NCBI RefSeq assembly: GCF_028009165.1
Contig: NC_079243.1
Coordinates: forward strand, 806,001 to 870,000
Direction of reading: 5' to 3'
DNA from: Akanthomyces muscarius
Taxonomy: Eukaryota; Ascomycota; Sordariomycetes; Hypocreales; Cordycipitaceae
DNA length: 64,000 nt
Shown piece by piece: positions 1 to 11,030 of this stretch; the first letter of the stretch is position 1; every line of letters starts with the position of its first letter. The translations under genes were made by a program, and so were the position numbers. The notes below the pieces were generated by a model. That model worked only from the letters and a program-made list of their open reading frames with translations. It did no database searches and was not told the DNA's origin.

Positions 1-121
1 AGGAGCGTGGCGCATAGATCCATGCTCGATCAGGATGAGCTTTGGCGGTCTCGTCGACGACGTTGACATAGAGGCGGCGCCCGTAAGGTCCACCGAAGGG
101 AGTGTGCCCGCTCTTGGCCAT
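1..121 (-). CDS. Adenylate-forming (AMP-binding / NRPS-like) enzyme, N-terminal fragment
   Basis: The minus strand opens with an ATG at 119-121 and runs off the left edge of the window, giving about 40 residues. They contain a GGPYGRRLYVNVVDE stretch followed by an AHPDRAWIYAPRS stretch. In fungal adenylate-forming enzymes (A-domain reductases, NRPS-like proteins and acyl-CoA ligases) the start of the AMP-binding domain has this kind of 'ETAKxHPDRxW' segment. Such enzymes activate a carboxylic acid as an acyl-adenylate. Only the beginning is visible, so the downstream domains (carrier, reductase) and the substrate are unknown. A different AMP-dependent synthetase subfamily is possible. Confidence 0.55.
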   Translation of the reverse strand, partial: MAKSGHTPFGGPYGRRLYVNVVDETAKAHPDRAWIYAPRS

Positions 122-810
122 TTTCTTGCAAACACGGCGGATATGTAAATTGCTGCTAAATAGGAAGGAGTATGATTAATTGTCTACAGAAACACGCAGG
201 ACGTTTGAGGGAACGGCCGCGACCTTTATAAGACAATCTGCGGCAGCTCTACACGAAAAGAAATACTACGTCAGGTCTCTCCACTAGGGTCGTATCGTCT
301 ACGCTGCTTAGAACATAAAATTATCGCAAGGAAACTCAAGTGGTGAAGCCGATCACACCGGTCGGAAACATTGCTCGCTAGCGTGTGGCGACTAGAAGTT
401 GCCGAAACGGCGAAACGGCGACACTGCAAAAGCGATCCTAGGCCCTACGGCCCGTCGATCGGGAGTCGCGGCACGCTCACTTGCTCGAGGGGAATGGCTG
501 AGAAATTTGAAAGTAAATTACATCATAGGACAAACTCTCGTTGCGAGTTTTTAGAGATAATAGCAAATTTAATTGAGTTCATGCGCGCACTTCAAACCGC
601 GCGGCAACAGATACAGACACAGCAACAGAGCCTGCTTTGCGATCAATGAGCCATCCACGCAGGCTGCTTGAGAACAAGTTAGTTCATGGCAACGGATAGT
701 ATACTCGATGAGGCATTAAAATACATCTCGAAGGCGCTGGAATGTGTAGACGGGAGAGGCGTCGCGAGTTCTAGATCCGTAGATGTGCCAACGCCACAAG
801 ACAACACCTG
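122..810. other. Intergenic, no gene supported
   Basis: This separates the divergent-looking left-edge gene start from the 3' end of the Zn2Cys6 regulator. One 92-codon frame on the plus strand has no recognisable motif and was not accepted. No RNA gene or repeat was noticed. Confidence 0.5.
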
Positions 811-3172
811 CTAGAACAGCTCGTCCAGCATATTTTCCATGTATTCCATTGGCATAACCTCCCCCGCTAGCCACGGCTCAGTCCCAGCGTCATAGCCTAA
901 CGGTGCTGTGGGTAGCATCCCACGATTGGATGCCTCGGGTATTGATTGCGTGACGGCAAACATATTACCGAACCCTGCGATGCTTTCTTCATCTTCCAAG
1001 GATGCGATAACGCCGCGCGGTACTTGCGCGGACATATCCTCGACCGTGTGAACGAGGCCTGCTGCCCGCTGCCAGCGCTCCAGAGATGAGGCCGAAACCC
1101 CGGGGCGATCGCCGCAGCTAGCGCCGTACTGGTGCTGCCCGTTGTCGCGCACGGCCTCGTCGCACAGCCGTCGCGCCTCCTCTGGCTGGCCGCGCAGTCT
1201 CGCATATTCGGACTCTCGGTAATTTCTGGTGAGCTCGTAGATGAAGCCAAAGGGCAGCGGCATCACCGGCTGGTCCCGCAGGCACTCGAGCTCGCCCAAC
1301 TTGGAGTCGCCCATGATCTTGTGCAGCGTCACCCAGCCCTGCTCGCTGACGGGCGTCCACTGCCTGCGGAGCATTTCCTTGAACAGGATGGCGGAGCCGT
1401 GCCAGCGCGAGTAGGCGACAAAGATCCATTTCCACTTGGCCCAGCGGTCGTCGAGGTTGGCCGAGTGGTTTTGTTCCATGACGCGAATGGCCGAGGCAAG
1501 GTGCGCCGTGGAGCGGCTCTGCATTGACTCGGTCATTGTGTGCGCGTCTTCAGGTGAGTAAAACGAACATTGGTCTGTCAGTTTCATCTTGGAGATGATA
1601 CATGACGCCATGGTCTCTGCGGCCCAGGCCAGCTCGTGGCTGGGGTTTGGGTCTACGAATTTCTTCTTGAGCATCTCATACGTTTCTTGCCACATTTCCT
1701 CGCAAAACTGATCAAGCGCCTCAATTGTTTGGCCAGGCTCTTCGGAGGCGAGTCGCCTTATCCTCACCGAGGTTTGCATAGTATGTACGCGAATGAGACA
1801 AAACGTCATGTCTGTCATGCCGTTTCGCTCTTCGGGTAAGGCAGGCGAACTCTCGCTGATGTCGTCGTCGTTGATATTGAGCGGCAGCGGCGTATCCCAC
1901 ATGTGCTCGGGTATCATGGGATTTGTGCCCAAATCTTCTGCAGAGCGCTGATCAAGGACAATGACGCACCAGAATAATCGGCGGCGCATCTCCGTTTGGA
2001 ATGGTGTAAGATCATATATTCCCGCACCGTCTTTGTGTAGGCGTAAGCATTGAGCGAGGTGTACGATGACACCAACTAGACTTCCTGCGCTTCGAGCTTC
2101 TCCTGTCTTGCGAAGTACTAGCACGAAAAACATGAGAGCTTGAAAAACAGTCAGATCTACTGTAGTAGCAAATCTGGCAGCAACGAGCGCCTGCTCTACC
2201 AACACTCGCATGCGACTGAGCAAAGCGCCTTTGGAGACGGAAAATTCTCGAATGATCTGAAATATGGCATTAGTTGTGGCCGCGGAAAGCAACGAAACTG
2301 GTTCGTACTGACCGTTTCTTCGCCCATGGCTGCTGTTGCAACATAGTATATTGAGAAAAGAAGAGCATGCTCAGCGGTGGAAAGCGTATGCCGGTGCCAG
2401 AGCGCCCTCTCCACCAGGTTGGCCATTGTTGGGTTGTGTAGCAATCTCACCATGGGCTCAACGTTTTCTTTGAAAACATTCCAGAAGAGCATGATGTGCG
2501 TTTCCGGTGGGTGATGGAGAGGATGTCGCAGTCCTTGAAACGACTTGAACAGGAGCATAGAGACATCGGGTTGATTTTGCGCAGGAAAGCTGGGCCCTGC
2601 CAGCGCACTGTACTGAAACTGCAGCTGTATGCTTTTTGAGCGCCGTGATGAGAGCTGCTTTTGTAACTGAAGACGCACTTGTTTAGTGACCCATCAGAAA
2701 AGGCTATCGAGAAATAACTTACCTCAGAATTGATGCTAGCCCAGAACGAGGATTTAATGTGCGAACCAGCGCCCGTCGAGCTTGCATGCGGACGCAATGC
2801 CATCCGTTTTACCAGCTCATAGTTTGGCGGCTGCGTTTTGTCGCCTTTGCTCGCGTCCACCAATTGTGTTTGTAGTGACGAGACCTGTGTCTCCAGACTC
2901 TGCAACCTGTCTGCCAAGGCATCGCCGACGGCCTCGGCAACTTTCCGTTCCTCCGGTAGCCGGTTTTTGAGATGAGGTTTACGTTCCCTTGGCTTTCTCT
3001 GCACTGGGAAAGTGCATCGAATATTCGCCTTGACGCAGTGGTAGCATGGCATGCGCTTGTCGCAGCGAATCTTCTTGATGCGACATGTTGAGCAGCTGAG
3101 CGGTTTGCGAGCATAATTCTGAGGCGACGCCGGCTCAGCAGAGCCCTCTTCCACGTTTGCTGCAGATTCCAT
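811..3172 (-). CDS. Zn2Cys6 transcription factor with fungal-specific regulatory domain
   Basis: Three exons (3172-2723, 2666-2313, 2256-811) give 749 aa. Both introns are 56 nt and lie at 2667-2722 and 2257-2312; they have GTAAGT and GTCAGT donors, CACTAAAC and ACAACTAAT branch sites, and CAG acceptors. The N-terminus carries a Gal4-type binuclear zinc cluster: C27-x2-C30-x6-C37-x5-C43-x2-C46-x6-C53, with the basic RIKKIR loop between the second and third Cys. A short coiled-coil-like stretch follows (about residues 85-110). The middle part, with a GAGIYDLTPFQTEMRRRLFW segment, is typical of the fungal_trans domain. The C-terminus is acidic. It acts as a nuclear DNA-binding regulator. It is the nearest gene to the ABC tandem pair and reads in the same direction, but no target can be assigned. 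Confidence 0.9.
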
Positions 3173-4260
3173 GTCGTTTGTTGCTCCGTGCTTGGTAATA
3201 TGCGACTATGAAGCGGCTATGAATTGGTGACTTGTCTCGCTTGTGTTCTTTGACAGGTTCAAAAATGCGACCGGCGGTAGCTAGTCATAGCGCATGATTT
3301 ACGCTGTGGCTTGCAGAGATGGGCAAGGGTTACGGGTGGAAAAACGGCGAAGGCGGGAGCCGATCCGCGGACAGATGCGGGGATATCCTTTCGCTCTCGG
3401 AGTTTAAGGCGTCGTCTGAAGCCTGTCTATCTAAATTCGTTTAAAGAATTCAGGAGTTCATGTCTGAACTGTGATACTTGGAATCTTTTAGATGGCGTGT
3501 TTCTTCCCCTGGCTCGATAAGATGCCGACAGGCGCAAAACTCCGCGGAACCAGGCTCGCGATGGCGCAAAAAGCATCAGAAAAGGTGAGAACGCACTGCC
3601 ATTTGTGGGAAAAAAAAAAGAACAGACTCTCATTTGATCATCAGTCTGAACTCTCATGCTCTTAAGGAAATTGCGACGTTGTCTTGGCCCCCGGGCGGTG
3701 CCGCGAAAAAAATCTACTTGCCTTAACACATACCACGGATACCACAAGTGGTAGACGCGCAACGGATAGCACCCCGTGCTACGCACTCTGAAAGCAGATG
3801 CCAGCCGTCACAAGCGCAGACAATGGTCGCGGACAGCCCGGCCCGGTGTAAGGTATGCCCTGAATAACAGCGATGACCTTTTTCCCGACAGGATATTCGC
3901 TGCCCGGACAGCTGCCACCAAACCGACGCATTCAAGGCGTTTCAACCGCCACGCACATCGTAAATGAGCTATGGCTAAATCCGCATACATACCTGTTAGA
4001 GCTAGCCTCGTAAGGAATTTAGGGAGAAGGGCGTTGGAGAGCGTATTTAAGCTTTCTTGTCTTCCAGTTGTCCACACTGTTCAGTTGGCCAGGGTTGGAG
4101 CGGCTGAGTTATGGCGACCCGGTCGCTGAATGAAGGGGCCGACGGCTCCTGTTCGGCACTGACGTTAGTGTGCACAATGAAAGCGAAGCAACTCGGCAAA
4201 TTCTGACTCGTGCCTAGCGCGCTGAGAGAAGAATTAACTACCTGCGACATCTTCACCGTT
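3173..4260. other. Intergenic, no gene supported
   Basis: About 1.1 kb between the regulator start and the 3' end of the broken ABC gene. It holds overlapping short frames without motifs and an A-run near 3609. It presumably contains the promoter of the Zn2Cys6 gene, but no clear site was identified. Confidence 0.5.
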
Positions 4261-7200
4261 CTATTGAACTTCGACCTCCACTAACCGCCTATTCGCACGG
4301 CGACGAAATACCCTGTCTAGTATACTACCATCAAAGTGCAGGAGCAAATCAGCGCTATTTAAAACATGGGTAGACTGCGAAACCATAAGCAAGGTGCAAT
4401 CATTAAAAAAGTCATCAATAAGTCCCTGAAACTCTTCCTCAGCCTCGGCAGCTATAGCGCTAGTCGTCTCATTAATCAGCACGATCTTGCTGTTTGTCGT
4501 GGAATGGTGCAGAATCGCACGCGCGAGATATACGAGCTGCATCTGGGACGCGCTGAACTTTATGTTAGAGTACTTGGCATTAAGGCCACCGTAGCTGGTG
4601 ACCCGTGACTATAGATTAAGTCGCTGTAGTAAGAATACGATGTCTTTGTCGGATGGTTGCGACCCGCTATATGGGTATAGGCTAAATCGAAGACTTGTGT
4701 CGAGTCGAAGGCCGTCTTGAGTTATAGTCGTAATTTGAGAGCGAAGAAACTCGAGCGGAACGGTCCGGGTATTAAGCCTGTCGATACTGATGCTTCCTGT
4801 CTGCTCCACTATACGAAGTATAGATGACAAGAAAGTCGATTTGCCGCTTCGAAGGTAGGTTAGTATACACGCTGCGTACGACGTAAGCAAATGATAACAA
4901 ATACCTTCCAGTACTCCCTACGATCCCGATTTTCTGCCCCGCTCGAATGGTTAGAGTGATGTTGTTTAGAGCTGTGTGTGTCATTCCGTCACTATTTCTA
5001 AGAACTGTATGTCAAAACGAGCCAGAAGGCTAAGATATGCGCTTAAGTACTAACTTATAGTATGCAGTCAGAGCATTGAACTCTAGTTTACCGGCACTAG
5101 GCCAGACTTCAGGAAGTGCATGCTCAGCAGCAACATCTTGCTCCTGGGGCGTGCCCGTCATAAAGTCGTCAATATGACGCACCGAGGACAGGCTTAAGAT
5201 AAACGATGTGACGAGTTTGATGTGCCGGGACGCCGAAATATTATTGTTGAGGAGGTAATGTAAGGCAAGCCCCGTAGCAAGAGTCGACACAGTCTCGCGG
5301 CTAGAAGGGAGTGCCCTGACAAGGACGACAGCTGTAGCACCCGCGATGATATCGGTGACTACATTCAGCCACCGTGATAGACTATAAAGCTGATATCGAG
5401 CTGTCTGGGACTGGTCAAGCGCCGCAAAAACTCGTTGACGAAAGCTTGCCTGCCAGCCAAAACTGCGAATATGCTGCATACCATCGCTTGTCTCCCCGAG
5501 GAGATCGGTTAGGGTAGCTGATGCAGCCGAGCTTAAATCTCGTAACTGTCTTGTGCTGCGTATATAAATACCTTCTATGGCACCGTAAGAGACCAGCATG
5601 GAAACTGCCGTTCGGACAGGAGAAAGTGACCCTGAAGCAATGAGGACGATCTCTACCAAGAAATCAGACAGATCTTTGGGAAGCATTAGCGCAAGCCTGT
5701 TGGGGGACAAGTTTGCAAGGCTTCTTACTAAATATAGTTTGATTTGCAAGGACTCCTAGTCTGTGCGTTTTATAAGAGAAGTCTGGGCCCAGCCTGTCGA
5801 AATATGCTGAGTTAGAAAGCATTCGGTATCTGGAGACACTGAGCATTACCTGTGTAGCAGAAGGCTGCCATCAACTCCGTCAAGGTACTGTGGCATCGCA
5901 CTTATAGAGTATTAGCATATGAACTGCTGATGAACCACAGGAGCGCAAACCTCATGATGGTCTGCAAGAGCCTCTTATGCAACTCTGTGACGGGCTCAGG
6001 AAGCACAAATGTACAGTAGAATCTAGTTAGTATGTAAGCGAGACAAACACGACAACCAGTTAAGGTAAGTACGCACACGGAATTTATGACGTTCATAAAA
6101 ACACAGAAAACACAAAATCCGGCATACCCAGCGACAAAAACTGGATTGCCGGGTGATCTTGCGAACCAAGTTTGGACGTAAATTGCTGCAGCACTAGTTA
6201 ATCATTGTAGCGGGAAGACAGAAACAGAGCATAATAATCTCACTTGGCATGAACTGGCCCATTGAGGATATGAACAACAAGGAGAGCCAACAGGCGATTC
6301 GAGACCATCCAGCCGAGGCCAAGGCCTGTGCATAGAGTGGAATATCCCCAATTGTACCGTCATTCTTCGCCGAGGCTCTATCAGTTTCTTGCACAAACCG
6401 CGGGAGCGGTGGCTCAGTGTCCAAGGTTTCCGTGGCAACACTGTCGTTCGTGTCATCAGTGGTCTCCGTTTCATCTACATCGGCGCAGGCTGAAGAGGTG
6501 GCAACTGAGCCATAATTGCTGCCGGTAAAACCAGCCGAAGAAGACCCATTCGACGAACTCTCCTGCTTTTCGACTCGTCCGTCCCTAGTAAACTGATACA
6601 CGTGATCTGCATAGTCTAACAGCTCGACTGAAAGAGAATTAGCTAACGCTCTAGCTTGGGCTCATCAAATAGCTTGCGAGAAAAAAAAAACCCCGGTGCT
6701 TGCTTACGGCGATTGGTTGTCATGATGACTGTGCAGTTCCATTGTCGAACCATGCCCCCAGGACCAAAAGCTCGATGGAATATCGTACCTGCCGTATCAG
6801 GGTCTAGGCCACTGAATATGTCGTCAAGGATCATCATCTCGTTCTGGGCATATAAGGCACGGGCAAGACTCTAGCAACTTAATGTCAGCTCGTTCTTATA
6901 TGAAACTCTGTAGTTACGGCTAGCCTGTAAAAATGACATCGAATACTCACCAGTTTCTGACGCAGTCCGACGCTCAGATTGCACCCGTTGGCCCCGGTTC
7001 TAGTTCGATCACTCTCTGGTAGTATAGCGAGATCTCCATCCAGCGCGCAGGCATTAAGGACAGCTCTATAATGACCAGCAATGAGGTCAAGGGTGCCCAA
7101 AATGGTTTCAAGAATAGTGCAATCTGGAATAAAGAGCTCCTGGCTGTAATATGATATTGTACCGAAGGTGACGGAAACGGTCCCTGCGTTTAAACCCACC

Positions 7201-9361
7201 TCGCCCAGAAGTAGCTTTAGTAATGTAGACTTACCACAGCTGATAGGGCCCCATATTATCGCTAGAGTGCTTCTTGGGATTCTTATATTGACTTGCTTGA
7301 GAATAGGACCATCTGAAGGTGATGTTACTGACACATCATTAAGTTCGATGGCAAGTGGTTGCGTGGGGGAGCCGAGCAGTTGCTGTGCTGTCGGCGCTTG
7401 GATCTCCCGTGGGTCTTCCAGCTCGTCCAGCGTAAGGAAAGCCCGAATCCTTGTGACTGATCGAAAATTGCCTTTTCGTCTGGGAACGTACATGTTCATC
7501 ATAGTCAGAGGGTAGCATGCAATTTCAAGTGCACAAGAAATAGCGAAAGCTTCCGCAGTCGACATGGGGCTCCTCGCCCTTGTCCAAAAATAGGTTCCCG
7601 CGAAAGCGGCTCCAGGGGACATGGCCCATGTACTCGCCGCTATATCCTCGTATTAGCAAAAAGAGAAAAAAAAACCAAAAAAGCGATTTCAAGCTTTATA
7701 GATCATTGGTGTCCAATCTTACTGTACACAAAAGTCCAAAGAGTGGCTTGACGCTCGCGTAAAGCAGCTTTTGTCTCCAATACACGCTCTTCCTTAATAT
7801 GACTTGAAATGGACCTGCACAGCCCCATAGCCTTGATACTTTTCAGCTGAGCAAGAATATTGGCGGTCAGTAAGCCTCGTCGCTCCACTGCTTCACACCA
7901 TTCAGCCTTAGCTTTGTCGAGAATCGGCAAAGTTACTAGAGTACTGAAGTATATAGCTGGTGCAGCGGATTAGCTTGTTAAAATAACGTGCAGGCCAAGA
8001 AGGAAAAGTTTGTACCTAAAGGAGGCAATAAAACGAAAAATGCGGCCGAGCCGATGAATGTGTAAGAAGCCCATATGCCAGCTAAAGCATGACTGATACA
8101 CCATATGACCTCATAAGCTAGTGTGATAACCTGCTCGATGCTCTCGACGTCCTGACTGATTAAGCTGGCCGTATCGATATGCTTGAGGTCGTCATCTGCA
8201 AGGTGATGCATTTTTTCATATATAGCAGCAATGAGCATGCCCCGAGTGGACGTCACGATGCGATCGACCCAATGCTCGCAAATGTTTCTCGTCGCCTAGA
8301 ATAAGCCTGTGTCAGCTTAAGGAACGATAGGCTTATAGAATAGAGATTGGTACCGAAATCCCAATGAAGAGCATAGCACTAAGCATTGCTAAGTCCTCGT
8401 AGCTTTTGCCATCGGTTTCCTCGTTGCTCAATTCCCCGACTAGGCGTAGCATCAGGAACGGCTGCCCGACTGTAAGAGCCACCACGAATAGATGCGATAG
8501 GACCACCACAGCAAGCTGCCATTTCGTGGTGCGTAGCAACGCAATGGCCAAAGCATTGTCAGAGGACTGGTCAACTGCGGCGAGTTAGGATCCAAGAATG
8601 CAGTGCTATGAAAGTTGACTTATACCTTGGGACCAGTGAGACCGAAATCGGCCAGAAAGTCTCTCAGATGACATATCCTGACTGATTCCCGGCAGATCGT
8701 CTAGATTAAACCTGTTTTTAAACACAATAATAACTAGCGAATTCAGCCACCTAAAACGGAAGCAGCCGCGGGCGCCTGTGGCGGATGCTGGAGAGGGGCT
8801 CGACTTTACCCACCACTGGATATGGTGTAAGTCCTGCTCGGGTCTCTCCTTGAGAGCGCTAAATAATAACTTTAGGAGCACAACGCCCGTTTGAAGTACT
8901 AAAGACGTCTGTGAGAGGTCGCTTGAGAAGCCAGACCCGGTTAGGGCGATGTCGAAAAGAGTTGTGAGTAGAAGAAAGGCGTTCAGAAAGCTGGGTATCG
9001 GCAAGGACTGTGCACACGATGCAACAATTATTGCTAAAGTGCTAAGAGAAGCGGCAAGCGACATTGTATACGCGGCTTCAGCCAAGTTCTAAGAGAATTG
9101 CTCGCTGTTGTACCTAAAGGTAACGCTGGTAGCCTGCACAAGGACAAGAAATAGACCGCAACCTATCTTCACCCGGGAAAATGGGATGAGCGGCATGCGG
9201 CGATCGCTAGCGACGGCTTCCTTGACAAACAACGGCGCAGCTAAGATGATACACCCCCCTGGAACTAGCATGAGCATGTATTTGCCAAGAATAGCTGTGA
9301 GATCGAGAGTGTTAGGCAGCCATGGCCCGAAAAGGGCTTCCGAGCGCAGCAGAGACGACAT
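4261..9361 (-). pseudogene. ABC-C (multidrug-resistance-associated type) transporter, broken tandem copy
   Basis: The frames follow the intact ABC-C gene at 11031-16074 exon by exon: start MSSLLRSEALFG at 9361, N-terminal membrane segments, TMD1, NBD1, linker, TMD2, NBD2. Intron positions match where compared, including one splitting the NBD2 Walker A and one after the NBD1 signature. It is judged broken for several reasons. An in-frame TAG at 9089-9091 falls about 90 codons in. A second TAG at 4609-4611 replaces a Trp codon (TGG in the other copy) in NBD2. The NBD1 signature LSGGQ is LSVGL, and the NBD2 Walker B Asp is Asn (4471-4473). NBD1 Walker A (GPISCGKST) and much of the frame survive, so the decay looks recent or selective. 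No intron removes the first stop: the only candidate, GTAC..TTAG, would be 25 nt. Sequencing error at single sites cannot be excluded. Confidence 0.8.
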
Positions 9362-11030
9362 CGATGTGTCTCTACGAACTTTGGAGAAACTATAGGATGG
9401 ATAGATGGTGCACCGAAAAAGAGCTCAAGTGCGTGTAGGAGTGCGAATGAGAATTCATTGCGGGATGCAGAGACCTTTTACTGACCACCATCCAACATTG
9501 CATTAGGGGTGGATCTACCAGGGAGAGGTGAGGGTACCATTGGCCAAGATCCAGCGCATAGCGACGGCTGACAACTGATCTGGCGTGGGGGCCAGTCTTT
9601 GACATGCAATGCTGACGTGGTTACAATGGTGACTGGCACATGATGTGAGCTGTTTTAACGTTAGGACGCACGCCACTCGAAAGAAACAGACTAGGCTACC
9701 ATCCATCACCCACCTGCCAGCGATGAAGCTTGGAAGCTTGCCCGCTAATATTTTACCAGTTGCGGTTACATGCAAGTGGGCTAGCTCCATACCCCTCAGA
9801 GACGCAGCCAGTTTGACACATGGATCCAGCCGCTTCCCCATTGACTTTGCCGCGAGCGGCAGCTGTGTTTTGATATCGTCGAGTGTCTAAAGAGGAACAT
9901 TGTAACAGTATTTGAGTAATACCTTGGCAAATCGCGTTGCTCTCCCGCGTTGCGTGGCTGAAGTTCGCCCACCAATTACCCTCGGGCCAACGCAGATGAG
10001 CTTTGGAAGTGGCTTGCGCTGGAGCCCCGAAGGCTGAATGCAGGTGGGGCGTTTGGGAGCCCTGTCACTCGCGTGATAAAACTGTCCAAGGCTTCAGTAA
10101 CCTTGGTTGCACAGCTGGATCGTTTCCGTCCGCGTTGTTTACGCTCGGGCGGCAGGAATCCGAGCCAGGACAGCTTTCCAAGAGGAGCTAACAGTCACAT
10201 ATATGACTTGAACAGACCACTTTGGAAGAAACTGAACACCGGGACAATACGACTGGTAAAACAGACTGGCAACCACTTCAAATTGCGCATCGTCGTCCTA
10301 GGAAACTCATCACCAACGATCCGCAAGCTCACTATTTCGTGGCCGGACAGCAGCCCCCCTCTCTCGTGTTAGCTAACAGTGTCCGGGGTTTAGGATAATT
10401 GAGAAACGCCCAACAAGCCTATGCTGAGCTGGACCGATAATCGCAGCTCCACGTGCAGAGTATCGCGTTCGAACCAGACTCACGACCATAAAATTATGAG
10501 ATTACGTCTCCAAGAAAGCAAGTAGAACATGATAGTCACTGTTAAGCGGATATCGGATGCGCCGACCGCGACGCCACTCTCGGCGCTGACAAGGTTCCGG
10601 TGCCATTGACTAGGCCCTGATGGTACAGTGGGCTGTCGCGAAACGAGAGAATGTCACGTCAAGTGGAAGACAGCTCTCCCGTATAATTTAATCTGAATGT
10701 ATTCCAAAATAGCTGCCGCACATTGCCGACCCGATTCCAGCTCGGCATTCGCCTTGATCAACGAAATGTAATAATGGCAACGTCAGTTGGCACTGCCAAC
10801 CCGAAAAGCCCTGCAAGAGTTCAACTACCGCAGACATTGCTAGACCTTCTGTAAACGCAGTTTTAACAAGAAGCTCACTACGAATTGAAGCAAGACCCGC
10901 GCCCCAACAATAGCCAGCATCCGAATAAAAGAAATGCAACTTTACTATAAATTGAAATGGAGGCAAAACAAAAATGAGGATTCAACAGGGTACAGGGAAC
11001 CGCACGCCTTCGTGTATTTCTTTTTTCCGT
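9362..11030. other. Intergenic between the two ABC genes, no gene supported
   Basis: About 1.7 kb holding the upstream region of the broken copy and the 3' flank of the intact copy. Frames on either strand are short (108 aa or less) and motif-free. Confidence 0.5.

Noticed and set aside
9089..9130. Mini-intron that would remove the first TAG of the broken ABC copy
   Set aside because: The only GT..AG pair around the stop spans 25 nt, below the size of any other intron in the window (46 nt or more), has no branch site, and is absent from the intact copy.
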